Source of the DNA: Aquibium carbonis
GTDB taxonomy: Bacteria; Pseudomonadota; Alphaproteobacteria; Rhizobiales; Rhizobiaceae
Length of the DNA: 33,389 nucleotides
Direction of reading: 5' to 3'
Assembly (NCBI RefSeq): GCF_003970795.1
Contig: NZ_RWKW01000022.1
Span: 1 to 33,389 of the forward strand
A model generated the notes under the pieces. The model had not been told where the DNA came from. It was given only the letters and a program-made list of their open reading frames with translations, and did no database searches. Of the stretch, positions 7,901 through 15,740 are shown piece after piece. The position numbers were made by a program, and so were the translations under genes. Position 1 is the stretch's first letter, and every line of letters starts with the position of its first letter.

Positions 7901-9296
7901 CTCGTTCGAATTGAACGGTTTCCCAACCTGGTTTCCCAAGCTCTTCGAGGCGCATATGAGCATCGTCACTGATTTCCTTCTTCAGGAAATTCGCTTCGAC
8001 ATATCAAGAGCGACACCGGAAAAGGAGGACCATTACGTCCTAAGTGACGTTAGCTGGTCCGGTGAATGGAGCTGGGCCACCCTCGGCCCGCACATCGCTA
8101 AACTAATGAATGAATCCGAGCCTGCGAACGCAGCCACGTTGGGCAAGCTCCTCAAGATTTTGCAGGGATCGGCACTGTCCGACGAGGAAATAGCCGCGCT
8201 AGCGGCGCAGAAAGTCCGGTCGGTACACACCCCGCAGCATGTAGCCCACTGGTACGCCGTATGGGTAGGCGTTGATCCTGAAGCCGCAATTCCCGACCTT
8301 GCAGCCTTTTTTGAAGAATTGCCGCAGGGCGAGGCGCGAACAGAATTCGCGATGAGCTTTGTGACAAACCTATGGGGCGGCCGCAGAAGCGCAGCCAGCA
8401 CTAGGGCCAGATATCAAACACCCCGACATTTGAAGACTCTCTACCTGCTGATGCATGGTCATATCCGGCGAAGCGAGGACATCGATCGCGCCGGCAAGGG
8501 CGTCTATTCACCAGGGTTGCGTGACAATGCTCAGGACTCAAGGAACGGGCTATTTGATCTGCTGAACAAGATTCCCGGAAAGGAAGCCTTCCTGGCCCTG
8601 CAAGAAATATCGCAATCACACCCGGAGGTGGAATCCCGTCCATGGTTCGCCCACTTGGCAAAGGTGAAGGCCGAGCAGGACTCGGACATCGCCCCGTGGA
8701 TGCCTGCACAGGTCCGCGACTTCCATGACAAGCTGGAACGAACTCCGGCCAACCACCGAGAACTGGCGGAGCTGGCGGTGATGCGGTTCCTCGATTTGAA
8801 AGATGACCTTGAGAAGGGGGACAGCAGCATCGCGGCAATACTCAAAGCAGGTGCGACGCTTGAATCCGATATGCGGAAATACATCGGGCGTGAGCTTCGT
8901 GAAAAGGCGTACGCTCGCTATTCCGTCCCGCAAGAGGAGGAGTTTGCAGATGCCAAGAAACCTGACATCAGATTCCACGGGATGATGGGATTTGATGCGC
9001 CCGTGCCGGCCGAATTGAAGCTGGCCGACAAATGGACTGGCCCCGAACTTTTCGAGCGGTTGGAGAACCAGCTTTGCGGCGACTATCTGCGTGACAACAG
9101 GTCGGCACGCGGCATTTTCGTTCTGGTGCGCACGGGCGAAAAGGCTGGCTGGGATGTTCCGGGTGGAGCCAACCGGGTCAACTTTGAAGGACTGATTGCA
9201 GCACTCCAGAATCGTTGGGAAGAAATTGCGCAGGAATTTCCGGGCGTAGATGAGATCACGGTCATCGGCATAGACCTTCTAAAGAGAGCTGCGTAG
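4959..9296 (+). CDS. NACHT-like STAND NTPase with C-terminal PD-(D/E)XK-like domain
   Basis: This 1445-aa protein looks like a signal-sensing P-loop NTPase. The Walker A is SEAGSGKT (57-64; S57 in place of the usual G). The Walker B is LLLDSVDEA (117-125), with the D-small-x-D-E pattern of NACHT proteins. A VTGR strand follows at 155-158, where NACHT proteins have TSR. The FHHRSVREYLAAEWF motif (371-385) matches the helical segment after NACHT domains. An acidic insert (about 182-210) interrupts the module. Residues 390-1250 look helical and repeat-like, the usual sensor part, with a very basic stretch near 825-860. The last 111 residues carry D1336, then E1352-x-K1354, then QL..DY (1371-1377), the pattern of a PD-(D/E)XK nuclease. 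I infer a cut-on-activation antiviral role. Unlike Avs proteins with N-terminal nucleases, the putative effector is at the C-terminus. The DUF3800 gene starts 2 nt after its stop. Confidence 0.85.
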   Translation: MTESDSEYQFIELNRTFHELSKYANEDDELDLSHAFHVGERLSWSDLIERYRVIILSEAGSGKTAEIRSIALALRAQRKSAFFIRLEHVPNDFEDGFEVGTFVEFESWLASNDEGWLLLDSVDEARLRNPGDFALAIKKLGRRIATAKDRTHIVVTGRTNAWRPKTDLALCITHLPFTPATKRAKNDEDSDTADTIEDAVETSDGPAEKSQSVFKIVTLDDLSRSQIEAFANARGIMDTKAFIEAIERADAWSFTSRPQDLMELTEFWLDQGRIGSRLEIMRNSISRRLQERDQERVDVYPLAPQRALQGARLIAAATTLAQDSTIRVPDGAENSKGIALHDVLPDWDDRERSTLLSRPIFDEAIYGTVRFHHRSVREYLAAEWFADLLSRETSRRKIEALFFTNQYGLEIIVPTLRPILPWLAILDPKIRERVRKVAPEVVFEGGDPSQLPLETRRLILHEVCEQLASGTSGRSMTDYAAVQRFSNPDLTDDVRGLLAKYATDDELKAFLLRMVWLGQLSGVLSEAKQIGLSPSASQYTRITAFRAVWAVGSEQDHEEIRNSFLAEAAELDRDWLAELTKETAPTQDTIRWLLGCLGKTKEKERYSVDHLSDAVSTFVHAAGLDQLPELLIGFDQFLNTPPVIERRFCEISQKFTWLMTPASQAAERLIEARHSASLQPAVLAVLDKFGMGRHYLDSELNDVKTKFSTLVPAWPELNRALFWYEIALARQRSNDKGKTRLTDFWSVSVMEPLWRFGAEDFDYTSEQITAQSFQDDKLVALSLAFRLYITNDRPRLWRETLKRLVSGNTELSDELNKLLNPPAQEKNARAWKRQEAQGKRRSEERKRKEQKNLADSKKYLSENLDKLRDPSLSKPGYVFNGLNYLHDRMRRDSDRSGRWTHGNWRNLEAEFGKDIAQAFRDGIVAYWRRERPTIRSEGAPENSTPTSVILGLAGLEIEAQETPNWAQSLSEADIELACRYASFELNGFPTWFPKLFEAHMSIVTDFLLQEIRFDISRATPEKEDHYVLSDVSWSGEWSWATLGPHIAKLMNESEPANAATLGKLLKILQGSALSDEEIAALAAQKVRSVHTPQHVAHWYAVWVGVDPEAAIPDLAAFFEELPQGEARTEFAMSFVTNLWGGRRSAASTRARYQTPRHLKTLYLLMHGHIRRSEDIDRAGKGVYSPGLRDNAQDSRNGLFDLLNKIPGKEAFLALQEISQSHPEVESRPWFAHLAKVKAEQDSDIAPWMPAQVRDFHDKLERTPANHRELAELAVMRFLDLKDDLEKGDSSIAAILKAGATLESDMRKYIGRELREKAYARYSVPQEEEFADAKKPDIRFHGMMGFDAPVPAELKLADKWTGPELFERLENQLCGDYLRDNRSARGIFVLVRTGEKAGWDVPGGANRVNFEGLIAALQNRWEEIAQEFPGVDEITVIGIDLLKRAA

Positions 9297-9298
9297 AT

Positions 9299-10240
9299 AT
9301 GTGGGGAAGACGAAGTCCTGTCCTCCTTCAGGCGTTCTGCGACGACTCAGCCAGTGACAAGGGAGACAAGCGGCTCTTCATGGCCGGCTATCTCAACCGA
9401 GCCGATAAATGGGAGCTCTTTTCCGAGGCATGGCGCGAGGAGCTACAGGCGCAGCCCTCGATCGCGTACCTACGAATGGTGGAGGCGAACAACCTGCGCG
9501 GTGAGTTCAGAGGATGGACAAAGGAGGCCCGCGATCAGAAGCTGAAAGGTTTTGCGCGCGTCATCAACCATTTCGAGCCGCTGTCCTTCCAGTTCACGAT
9601 CAATCGCGGCGAACATCTTCGTGTTCTTACACCCGTCTCGCCTCGCGGTTTGGGAAGTCCGCACTTCACCTGCTGCTTTAGCGTAATTTCCGGCGTTGCG
9701 CGCTACGTCGCAGAAACCAAAGCCAAGACTCGAATCGAATATTTTTTTGACGAACAAGACGGCGTAAGCGCAGACATGTCCCTATTGTTCCACCAGATGA
9801 AGCGAAACATCCCGCGCAGCGCCCGAAATCTTATCAGTGGCACGCCTGCCTTTGAGAACGACAAACTGCTGCCGCCGCTTCAAGCAGCGGACATGCTGGT
9901 TTGGCATTTACGCCGGGAACATGAAAACCGAACATCCCCTGACGATATTCTCCCGATGGCTGACCTGCTGAGGAATCCGAAAGGACATTTGGAATCCCAT
10001 ATCGATGATGCCCAGCTCTCCAAATGGGCCGAGCATCATGCAAAGCAGGAAGGGGTTCAGTTCTTAAAGAGCAAAGGGCAATGGCAGGAATTCAGACGAG
10101 ACCTGGTGCGTTTTGCCGAGGCGGGAGCAATCCCGCCAACAGGCAGCCGGATCACACATCTCCTCTTTAGATTGCGAATTCACTTCTTGGGCAAGCTGGC
10201 CCGGCGGAACTCAAGAAAGCGTGGCCGCCCTCGTTCCTGA
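9299..10240 (+). CDS. DUF3800 (RNase H-like) protein
   Basis: This 313-aa protein fits DUF3800. An acidic strand follows the start (FCDDSASDKGDKRLFMAGYL, D15/D16). A second acidic strand is EYFFDEQ (148-153, D151/E152), and a late LQAADMLVWHLRRE helix (194-207) carries D198. This spacing of acidic residues is that of RNase H-fold nucleases, so metal-dependent nuclease activity is plausible. The C-terminal tail is very basic (KLARRNSRKRGRPRS). The ATG lies 2 nt after the NTPase stop, with aaagagag as a ribosome binding site inside that gene. The pair is almost certainly one operon and probably one system. Confidence 0.85.
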   Translation: MWGRRSPVLLQAFCDDSASDKGDKRLFMAGYLNRADKWELFSEAWREELQAQPSIAYLRMVEANNLRGEFRGWTKEARDQKLKGFARVINHFEPLSFQFTINRGEHLRVLTPVSPRGLGSPHFTCCFSVISGVARYVAETKAKTRIEYFFDEQDGVSADMSLLFHQMKRNIPRSARNLISGTPAFENDKLLPPLQAADMLVWHLRREHENRTSPDDILPMADLLRNPKGHLESHIDDAQLSKWAEHHAKQEGVQFLKSKGQWQEFRRDLVRFAEAGAIPPTGSRITHLLFRLRIHFLGKLARRNSRKRGRPRS

Positions 10241-10437
10241 ACCCGAACCGATTGGCTGTTACCGCTTCCCTTCCCGTTTTTGCATTCGCTCGCGCCCAAC
10301 ATAGTGCACGCAATTGACATCGCTTGCGTAGAAAGGGGCTTTGCAACGGCGCGGTTCCCGACGCTCCGCGCTTCGCTTGTGCGCCCGCCGCGCTGATCCT
10401 TGTCACCGCCATCCCATTCTCACCGAAGGGCAAGGGT

Positions 10438-11844
10438 TCAGGTGAACTTAACCCTGTCTAAAAGCGCAGAAGGCACGGGTCTTTTTGTCAGCCACACATA
10501 TTTGTCGGGCTTCTCACGCACATCGCGCAAGTAGCCGCTCATTTCTGGCCTCTCCCAAAAATTCGGAACATCCACCACGAAGAACCCGTGATCGCGGGAT
10601 TCAAGCAATGCCTGTTCACCGCCCGTCGCCGCGCGAATGTCCTCGACCTGGAGAAGCGGGCGCGATTGTTCGGATAGATTGTCGCCCGACCCGTTCACCT
10701 GGTTCTGGTTCACGTTGAAGCCGCGCACCATGACCGAGGTCTTGCCCGATCGATGCTCGATTTCCCGGAGCGTCTCGTTGTCAGGCAAGCCGCGATAGAG
10801 CGTGTGCGCGACGGCCTTCTTCCAGATGCGCGCCGTTTCACGCCCATACCGGTTTTCGATCTGCGCTGCGGCGTTCTGGAACACGCCGAGGAAATTGATC
10901 CCGCCCTCACGAAATAGGGTGAGGATTTCGAAGAAGTTCGAGACGTAGAGCTGCCCCCATTCTTCCCCGACGACCAGCGCACGAAGCGGACCGTGCGCGT
11001 CGGCGAAGCGCTCGATGATCGCCGCCGTCATCGCACCGACGAAGGTGCGGCTGGAATCGCTGCGCGCCGACCCGATGATGAAAAGCGCGGTGCGTTCATG
11101 CTTCATATCGGCAGGATCGAATGTGTTCCGATCCGTGATCTCTCGCCCCGCCGATCCAGGCTGAAAGCCTTGCAGCCGTTCCGTGATGGTGGAGGAATAC
11201 GCGTTCCATTGATCCGTGGAAGCCGTCAGGCTCGCGATCATCCGGCTCATGCCGGATTCTTCCTGCATCCGGTTGTCGCTGGCCCAGACCAGAAGATCGT
11301 CCGAGATTTCGGATGAGTCCCGCCCGAAGAAGTCCCACAGGCCGCCGACCGTGCAGGGCCAGCGCGGGTCCGGATAGAGCGCCGTGGTCCGGTAGTAGTG
11401 CGCGAAAGCGGTTCGCACGCCCTGGCCGATCCATTTGTGACTCGGATTCGGATCGACCGGGACCAGATAGCTCGCGGCATCATAGGCCGCTTCCCAGACG
11501 AGCGACCGCAGTTCTGGACGGGACGCGATTTCGAGCAGGCGGGAATTGATATTGTAGCACTCTGACGGATAGCCGTAGAGGCGACCGGCATTGATGAAGC
11601 GAACGGTGTAGCCCTCCCGCTCCAGCGTCTTCCAGGACGCCCAGGCAAGCTCCGCGTCCTTCGGGTCGGTGATGATCTTCGAGAGATGCGCGGTTCGTGG
11701 TGACACCAGATTGACGCCGAGGAAGCGGGTGAACTTTCCTTTTCCGGCTTGCGCGTCGATGGCGACGGGCTCCGTCCCCTCATAGATAAGAGGACGGCCA
11801 TCGACGAAGCCGAGCTCAATTCCGCGCTTCAAGGGACGGTTCAC
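10438..11844 (-). CDS. VirD4/TraG-type coupling protein without membrane segments
   Basis: This 468-aa protein resembles the ATPase domain of type IV coupling proteins, which deliver the relaxase-DNA complex to a secretion channel. It has a degenerate Walker A (AQAGKGKF, 31-38, F in place of S/T), a Walker B-like ALVVGEEW (289-296), and the FQNAAAQIENRYG segment near residue 322, typical of TraG/TraD. The usual N-terminal transmembrane helices are missing. A separate membrane protein two genes upstream may supply them. The GTG start overlaps the stop of the preceding small gene (GTGA), so it is the last gene of a tightly coupled operon. The lack of a canonical Walker A leaves its ATPase activity open. 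Confidence 0.8.
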   Translation of the reverse strand: MNRPLKRGIELGFVDGRPLIYEGTEPVAIDAQAGKGKFTRFLGVNLVSPRTAHLSKIITDPKDAELAWASWKTLEREGYTVRFINAGRLYGYPSECYNINSRLLEIASRPELRSLVWEAAYDAASYLVPVDPNPSHKWIGQGVRTAFAHYYRTTALYPDPRWPCTVGGLWDFFGRDSSEISDDLLVWASDNRMQEESGMSRMIASLTASTDQWNAYSSTITERLQGFQPGSAGREITDRNTFDPADMKHERTALFIIGSARSDSSRTFVGAMTAAIIERFADAHGPLRALVVGEEWGQLYVSNFFEILTLFREGGINFLGVFQNAAAQIENRYGRETARIWKKAVAHTLYRGLPDNETLREIEHRSGKTSVMVRGFNVNQNQVNGSGDNLSEQSRPLLQVEDIRAATGGEQALLESRDHGFFVVDVPNFWERPEMSGYLRDVREKPDKYVWLTKRPVPSALLDRVKFT

Positions 11845-12071
11845 AGAAGCCCCGATTCTTCGAGGCTTTTCGGATCGTTCAGCTTCGAGTGCCCGAGCGA
11901 TCCGCTAGGGTTCGCAGCCAGCATCGCCCGCATTTGCGCGGTTGCCATTTGATCGGCCCGCGCGCGGGCGATGCGCGCTTGCGCCGCATCCTCCCACGCG
12001 AGGCGCTGTTGGGCGTTCGATTCCAGCATCCAGAAGAACTGGTAGATTTCGACGAGGGTCCGGACGTTCAT
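11841..12071 (-). CDS. Small helical protein of the mobilization operon
   Basis: A 76-aa protein starts at the ATG 12071, which overlaps the stop of the membrane protein gene (ATGA), and it ends overlapping the GTG of the coupling protein. It is helical (LVEIYQFFWMLESNAQQRLAWEDAAQARIARARAD), with a polar C-terminal tail. No family is recognised. Translational coupling on both sides argues strongly that it is real and works with the coupling protein or relaxase. A longer frame upstream is rejected because it overlaps the membrane protein gene. Confidence 0.65.
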   Translation of the reverse strand: MNVRTLVEIYQFFWMLESNAQQRLAWEDAAQARIARARADQMATAQMRAMLAANPSGSLGHSKLNDPKSLEESGLL

Positions 12072-12610
12072 CGATGATATACCGGCTTTGAGGGATCGGG
12101 CCTCCAGGCACATCCGGAACACTTGTCGTTCTCCACTTCCGGCGCTTCGTCGTCCCACGTCGCATAATTGAATTCTCTCGTCACCGGCTTGGGCAGTGAT
12201 GGCGGCGGCGGCGGAGTGTATGTCACGGCCTCCGGCTCTGCGTTCGTTTGGGGTTGGTCGTGATGCACCGCCACGAGCATGGAAACGAAAGAATAGCCGC
12301 CCGTCACAAGGTAGAACCACCACTCATCCGGGATAACAAATTCGAACATAAGCCCACAGAAAACCGCGAACATGGGAACCATGAACGCACCGAATAGACC
12401 GCTCATGACGAAGAGGCGCGCCTCTGAGGGGTATATGACGCCCCCGAATATTTTGAGCGGACGAAACCACGCAATCAGGCTGAGCAGCGTGAATACAGCG
12501 GCAATGAAGCACACCACCGCATAGACCGCGATAGCCAGGAACATTAAACCGGCTCCGATGAAGGCGAGCCCTACGACTGCACCAGAATTCTGATCGTTGT
12601 TCGAGGACAT
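12068..12610 (-). CDS. Membrane protein of the mobilization operon
   Basis: This 180-aa protein has about four hydrophobic segments: residues 11-45 (probably two helices in a hairpin), about 65-88 and about 95-115. A cytosolic tail follows, with a polyproline run (YTPPPPPSLPKP) and a C-terminal CSGC motif. The start is supported by aggag 7 nt upstream of the ATG. It lies 18 nt after the relaxase gene. Because the coupling protein in this operon lacks its membrane anchor, this protein is a good candidate to provide one; that is inference. Confidence 0.7.
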   Translation of the reverse strand: MSSNNDQNSGAVVGLAFIGAGLMFLAIAVYAVVCFIAAVFTLLSLIAWFRPLKIFGGVIYPSEARLFVMSGLFGAFMVPMFAVFCGLMFEFVIPDEWWFYLVTGGYSFVSMLVAVHHDQPQTNAEPEAVTYTPPPPPSLPKPVTREFNYATWDDEAPEVENDKCSGCAWRPDPSKPVYHR

Positions 12611-12628
12611 AGGAATTCTCCTTTCAAA

Positions 12629-13903
12629 CTATCTTTGCAGTTTCAGAGGCGCGCTCAGCGTCCGCTTGCTTTCCACATTGCGGGCGTGAGTGCGGGTGAA
12701 GGTCAGGAAGCGTCCGACTTCGCGGCGAAGCTCGCGGAGCTTCGTCGCCTGATTGCTTCGCAGTTCCTTGATCTGGGTTTGCAGGGCGCGCCGCTGATCC
12801 ATCTGGCGTTCGACCAGCGATTGACGTTCGCCAGCCTGCCGATTGCGAGAGCGTTCGGCTTCCGCCTCGTTCTGGCGCCTCACTTCCTGATACTTGCCCG
12901 TGATCTTGTGCCAGAAGCCACGAAGGCCGGTCGGAAGACGCGCCGCGCGCTCCCGCGTCTCGCTCTCGAATTCCCGTTTCTGACGCGCAGCCAGTTGCAG
13001 CCGCTCGTCGCGCTGGCGCTGCACCAGGTCGGCGCGCGCGAGATCGAGTTTCGCCTTGTGCTTCTGGAAGGAAACATTCGCGTCGTGGATGTGCCGCTGC
13101 ATCGAGGGTGCCAGCCGCTTCGCGATGGATTGCTTCGCGCCATCGACGCTGCCAAGCGTCGCCGGATCGCCAAGCCGCGCGGAAAGCTCCTTCGCCTTGA
13201 GGCCGAGGCAGCGGGAGAGCGAATGAACCTCGCCCGCATGATCCACCACGACGAAACCGCGCCGATCGCCGCGCGAGAGCGCCAGCGCATGCTCGCCAAG
13301 GCCTCGTTCGAACGCGGCCTTGCTATCGGAACGCGCCCAACAATCCCCGATTATCTGCTTGATCCAGCGCGGGTCCTGCTGGAGGCGCTTCGCCTGCTGC
13401 CATTCGGCAAGCGTGAAGTTGGTGACGTCGCGATCGCCGGACGCAATTAGCCCGCGCGGCATTTTCCAGCCGTGTTCGAGGTAGAGTTCGCGCGACAGGC
13501 CCGTCAGCTTCGTCTTGAAGAACGACATTTGCCGCGCGGTCATCGTTTCGGGATCGATGCGCGACCAGACGCAATGCGCGTGTCTTCGTCCTTCCTTTTC
13601 ATGGAAGACGATGGCGCGGGGCTGCCCTTCCAGTCCGAGCTTCTCTTCCGCCTTGTCGATGGCGCGCTCGAATGCATCGACCGGAACATGCTCGCCTTCC
13701 GGCGGGCTGAAGCTGACAGAGAACAGAAATTGGCGGCACTTCGTCCCGAGACTGATCGCTTCGGATTCCTTGAACGCGCCTTTCAAGTTGTCGGACGTGA
13801 AGCCGCGCAGTTCATGCAGCTCGACATGCTCATTCTCGTCGGTGCGCATGAGATGGACCGCGAGATTCTGTCCGCCGCCGCGTTGTGAGGCTTTGATGAT
13901 CAT
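12629..13903 (-). CDS. Relaxase (MobA/VirD2-like mobilization nuclease)
   Basis: This 424-aa protein would nick oriT and lead the strand into the recipient. Its N-terminal relaxase domain carries the histidine triad segment HEKEGRRHAHCVWSRI, with H101, H108 and H110. The C-terminal half (about 285-400) is a long charged coiled coil. The N-terminal 140 residues contain no tyrosine (the first is Y141), although relaxases normally use an N-terminal tyrosine as nucleophile. H17 in AVHLMRT sits about where it would be expected. The ATG overlaps the mobC stop (ATGA). The closest described case of a histidine nucleophile is MobM of pMV158. Confidence 0.85.
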   Translation of the reverse strand: MIIKASQRGGGQNLAVHLMRTDENEHVELHELRGFTSDNLKGAFKESEAISLGTKCRQFLFSVSFSPPEGEHVPVDAFERAIDKAEEKLGLEGQPRAIVFHEKEGRRHAHCVWSRIDPETMTARQMSFFKTKLTGLSRELYLEHGWKMPRGLIASGDRDVTNFTLAEWQQAKRLQQDPRWIKQIIGDCWARSDSKAAFERGLGEHALALSRGDRRGFVVVDHAGEVHSLSRCLGLKAKELSARLGDPATLGSVDGAKQSIAKRLAPSMQRHIHDANVSFQKHKAKLDLARADLVQRQRDERLQLAARQKREFESETRERAARLPTGLRGFWHKITGKYQEVRRQNEAEAERSRNRQAGERQSLVERQMDQRRALQTQIKELRSNQATKLRELRREVGRFLTFTRTHARNVESKRTLSAPLKLQR

Positions 13904-14337
13904 GGCGCGCGCTCCGGTTTAAGACCGAGCGCGGTCATGAGCAGATCGCGGATTTCGCGGACCTCGCGAAACGCGGCCAGAAGCTCTTCTTCGACTTCCG
14001 GCGTTAGCGGGAGCGATCCCGTATTCGCGAGGCGGGCGAGTTGATTGAGATTGTTCGCGAGGCGCGACTTGCCGAGAAGGCCCAGCGCCTGGGAGAGCGC
14101 CTTTCGGTCCTCGATGGCAAGACCGGTGCGCCGCATGCGGATTGGCATGCTGGCGGGTCCGTCGCCGAGTATTTTCGCTTTGATGTAAGCGCCGAGGGGA
14201 GCGCCCGCAGCCTCCATAGCTAAGCGGGCGCGTTCGTCCGGGGACAGACGGATGCTAAAAGGCGCGGCCCGTTTACGGGACGACTGGCGATAATCCGCCT
14301 TCGAGGCGGATTGATTGAAGGTGGCGCTGGCGGACAT
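13900..14337 (-). CDS. mobC: MobC-type relaxosome accessory protein
   Basis: This 145-aa protein matches the MobC family. It has a basic N-terminus, a ribbon-helix-helix-like part (FSIRLSPDERARLAMEAAGAPL, about 27-50) and the MobC signature region SRLANNLNQLARLANTG (about 91-107) followed by an acidic helix. MobC proteins bind at oriT and help the relaxase open the strands. It is the first gene of the mobilization operon, and its stop overlaps the relaxase start. The ATG at 14337 has no strong ribosome binding site. Confidence 0.85.
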   Translation of the reverse strand: MSASATFNQSASKADYRQSSRKRAAPFSIRLSPDERARLAMEAAGAPLGAYIKAKILGDGPASMPIRMRRTGLAIEDRKALSQALGLLGKSRLANNLNQLARLANTGSLPLTPEVEEELLAAFREVREIRDLLMTALGLKPERAP

Positions 14338-14376
14338 CGCGGCGCACCTTCAGAGCGAAGGCGACTTTGGCCGCGA

Positions 14377-14392
14377 AAGGGACGTATCCCTT
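14377..14392. other. Palindrome upstream of mobC (candidate oriT)
   Basis: aaggga-cgta-tccctt is a perfect 6-bp inverted repeat with a 4-base loop, 40 nt upstream of the mobC start. Mobilization genes often sit beside their oriT, and the right arm context (gtatccc) loosely recalls the ATCCTG nic region of IncP-like origins. The resemblance is weak. Confidence 0.35.
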
Positions 14393-14505
14393 AAAATGCT
14401 CTCCCATTCGGCCAAACATTCAAAAACCGGTTCGACATCCTCCCGAGGAAGCGCACCAGAAATCACGTCAGTATAAGGTTTGCAGGCAGATAAGCCCGAT
14501 ACTCA

Positions 14506-15597
14506 TCATCTGGCCCATTCGTCGCCCGTCGAGACGCGATACCATGTGCCTTTCCCGGTTCCGTGCTGCGTCAGGTGCCCTGCATCGACCAGTCTGGCGA
14601 GGTGCTTTTTGACGGTGTTGCGGTTCGCGCCGGTCAGATTGACGATGTCGCCGTTTGTTATCCGGCCGCGCTCCTTGGCCGTTTCGATGATCCGGAGCGA
14701 GAGTTCCGGCAGCGTGCCTGCGATGATTCTCTCTGTCTCGATCTTCTTCTCGAGTCGGCGCTTTTGGCTCTGGAGCGCACGCAGGAAGTAGACGATCCAG
14801 GGTTGCCAGTTGGGCTTCGCGCCGCGGATCGTCCTCTGCGTTTGACGAAGAGCGAGATAATAACCCTCCTTGCTGTTCTCGATCACGCTTTCGAGTGATG
14901 AGTACGGGACGTAGGCATAGCCGGCGCGAAGCAGGAGCAGCGTGGTAAGAATACGCGAGAGCCTGCCATTGCCATCCTGGAAGGGATGAATTTCAAGGAA
15001 CACCACCGCGAAAATCGCGGCGACCAGAAGCGGGTGGAGGCTTGCTTCGCTCAAGGCGCTTCGCGTCCAGGCGACGAGTTCCTGCATTTTTCGCGGCGTA
15101 TCGAACGGCGTGGCGGTTTCGAATACGACCGCGATCTCCTTGCCGTCGGCATCGAACGCGCTGACGTTGTTGGGCAGTGTCTTGTACGCGCCACGGTGCC
15201 GTTCATCCTTGCTGCTGAAGGCAAGCAGGTCACGGTGAAGCTGGGTGATGTGGTTCTCGGTGAGGTCGATGGCATCGAAAAGTGCGAAGACCATTTCCAT
15301 GACCTGTGCGTAGCCAGCCACCTCCTGCTCGTCGCGAGAGCCGAATGTCTTGACGTCGAGATTGGAGAGCAGACGCTCGACGTCCGCGTCGGTCAGCCTG
15401 CTTCCTTCGATGCGCGTCGACGACCCGATGCTCTCGATGGTGGCGACGCGGCGCAGCGCCGACAAGCGTTCGGGTGCGAGTGTTCCCAGCGCCCGCCATG
15501 CGCCCTTGAACTCGTCGATTTCGGCGACGAGGGCGAGAATTTCCGGGGTGATCTCCAGGGTATCGGTGACAACGGACACACCCGAATATGTACCCAT
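14506..15597 (-). CDS. Fic-family AMP-transferase with winged-helix tail
   Basis: This 363-aa protein would transfer AMP (or a related group) to a target hydroxyl. It has the full Fic motif HPFQDGNGRLSR (204-215). Residues about 60-65 (STRIEG) fit the inhibitory motif [ST]xxxE[GN], so the enzyme is likely kept off by its own N-terminal helix. Residues about 300-345 look like a winged HTH (ITNGDIVNLTGANRNTVKKH), common in this Fic subfamily. I chose the ATG at 15597, with GGA 5 nt upstream; a TTG 18 nt further up is also open. TTTATGGG repeats surround the start and could be its own operator. It is the last gene before the right end of the element. Confidence 0.88.
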   Translation of the reverse strand: MGTYSGVSVVTDTLEITPEILALVAEIDEFKGAWRALGTLAPERLSALRRVATIESIGSSTRIEGSRLTDADVERLLSNLDVKTFGSRDEQEVAGYAQVMEMVFALFDAIDLTENHITQLHRDLLAFSSKDERHRGAYKTLPNNVSAFDADGKEIAVVFETATPFDTPRKMQELVAWTRSALSEASLHPLLVAAIFAVVFLEIHPFQDGNGRLSRILTTLLLLRAGYAYVPYSSLESVIENSKEGYYLALRQTQRTIRGAKPNWQPWIVYFLRALQSQKRRLEKKIETERIIAGTLPELSLRIIETAKERGRITNGDIVNLTGANRNTVKKHLARLVDAGHLTQHGTGKGTWYRVSTGDEWAR

Positions 15598-15660
15598 AAA
15601 TATCCAAAAAGGCAAGATTTACGAACGAAGGCCCATAAAACGACCCATAAAGACCCAAAT
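15593..15660 (-). promoter_or_regulatory. Three CCCATAAA repeats at the fic start
   Basis: cccataaa occurs at 15593-15600, 15632-15639 and 15644-15651, with a partial copy (acccaaat) at 15653-15660. On the coding strand they read TTTATGGG and lie across and just upstream of the fic start. Because the Fic protein has a winged-helix tail, autoregulation through these sites is plausible. Confidence 0.4.
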
Positions 15661-15740
15661 ATCGCCCACGACCGGCGCGACCGACGCGGTTGGTCAGGCT
15701 CTCGTAAACCGGATCACTGGCCCTAGCTGCCGCGGCGTCC

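Noticed and set aside
12072-12323. N-terminal extension of the 76-aa mobilization protein
   Set aside because: It overlaps the membrane protein gene; the ATG at 12071 forms a standard ATGA overlap.
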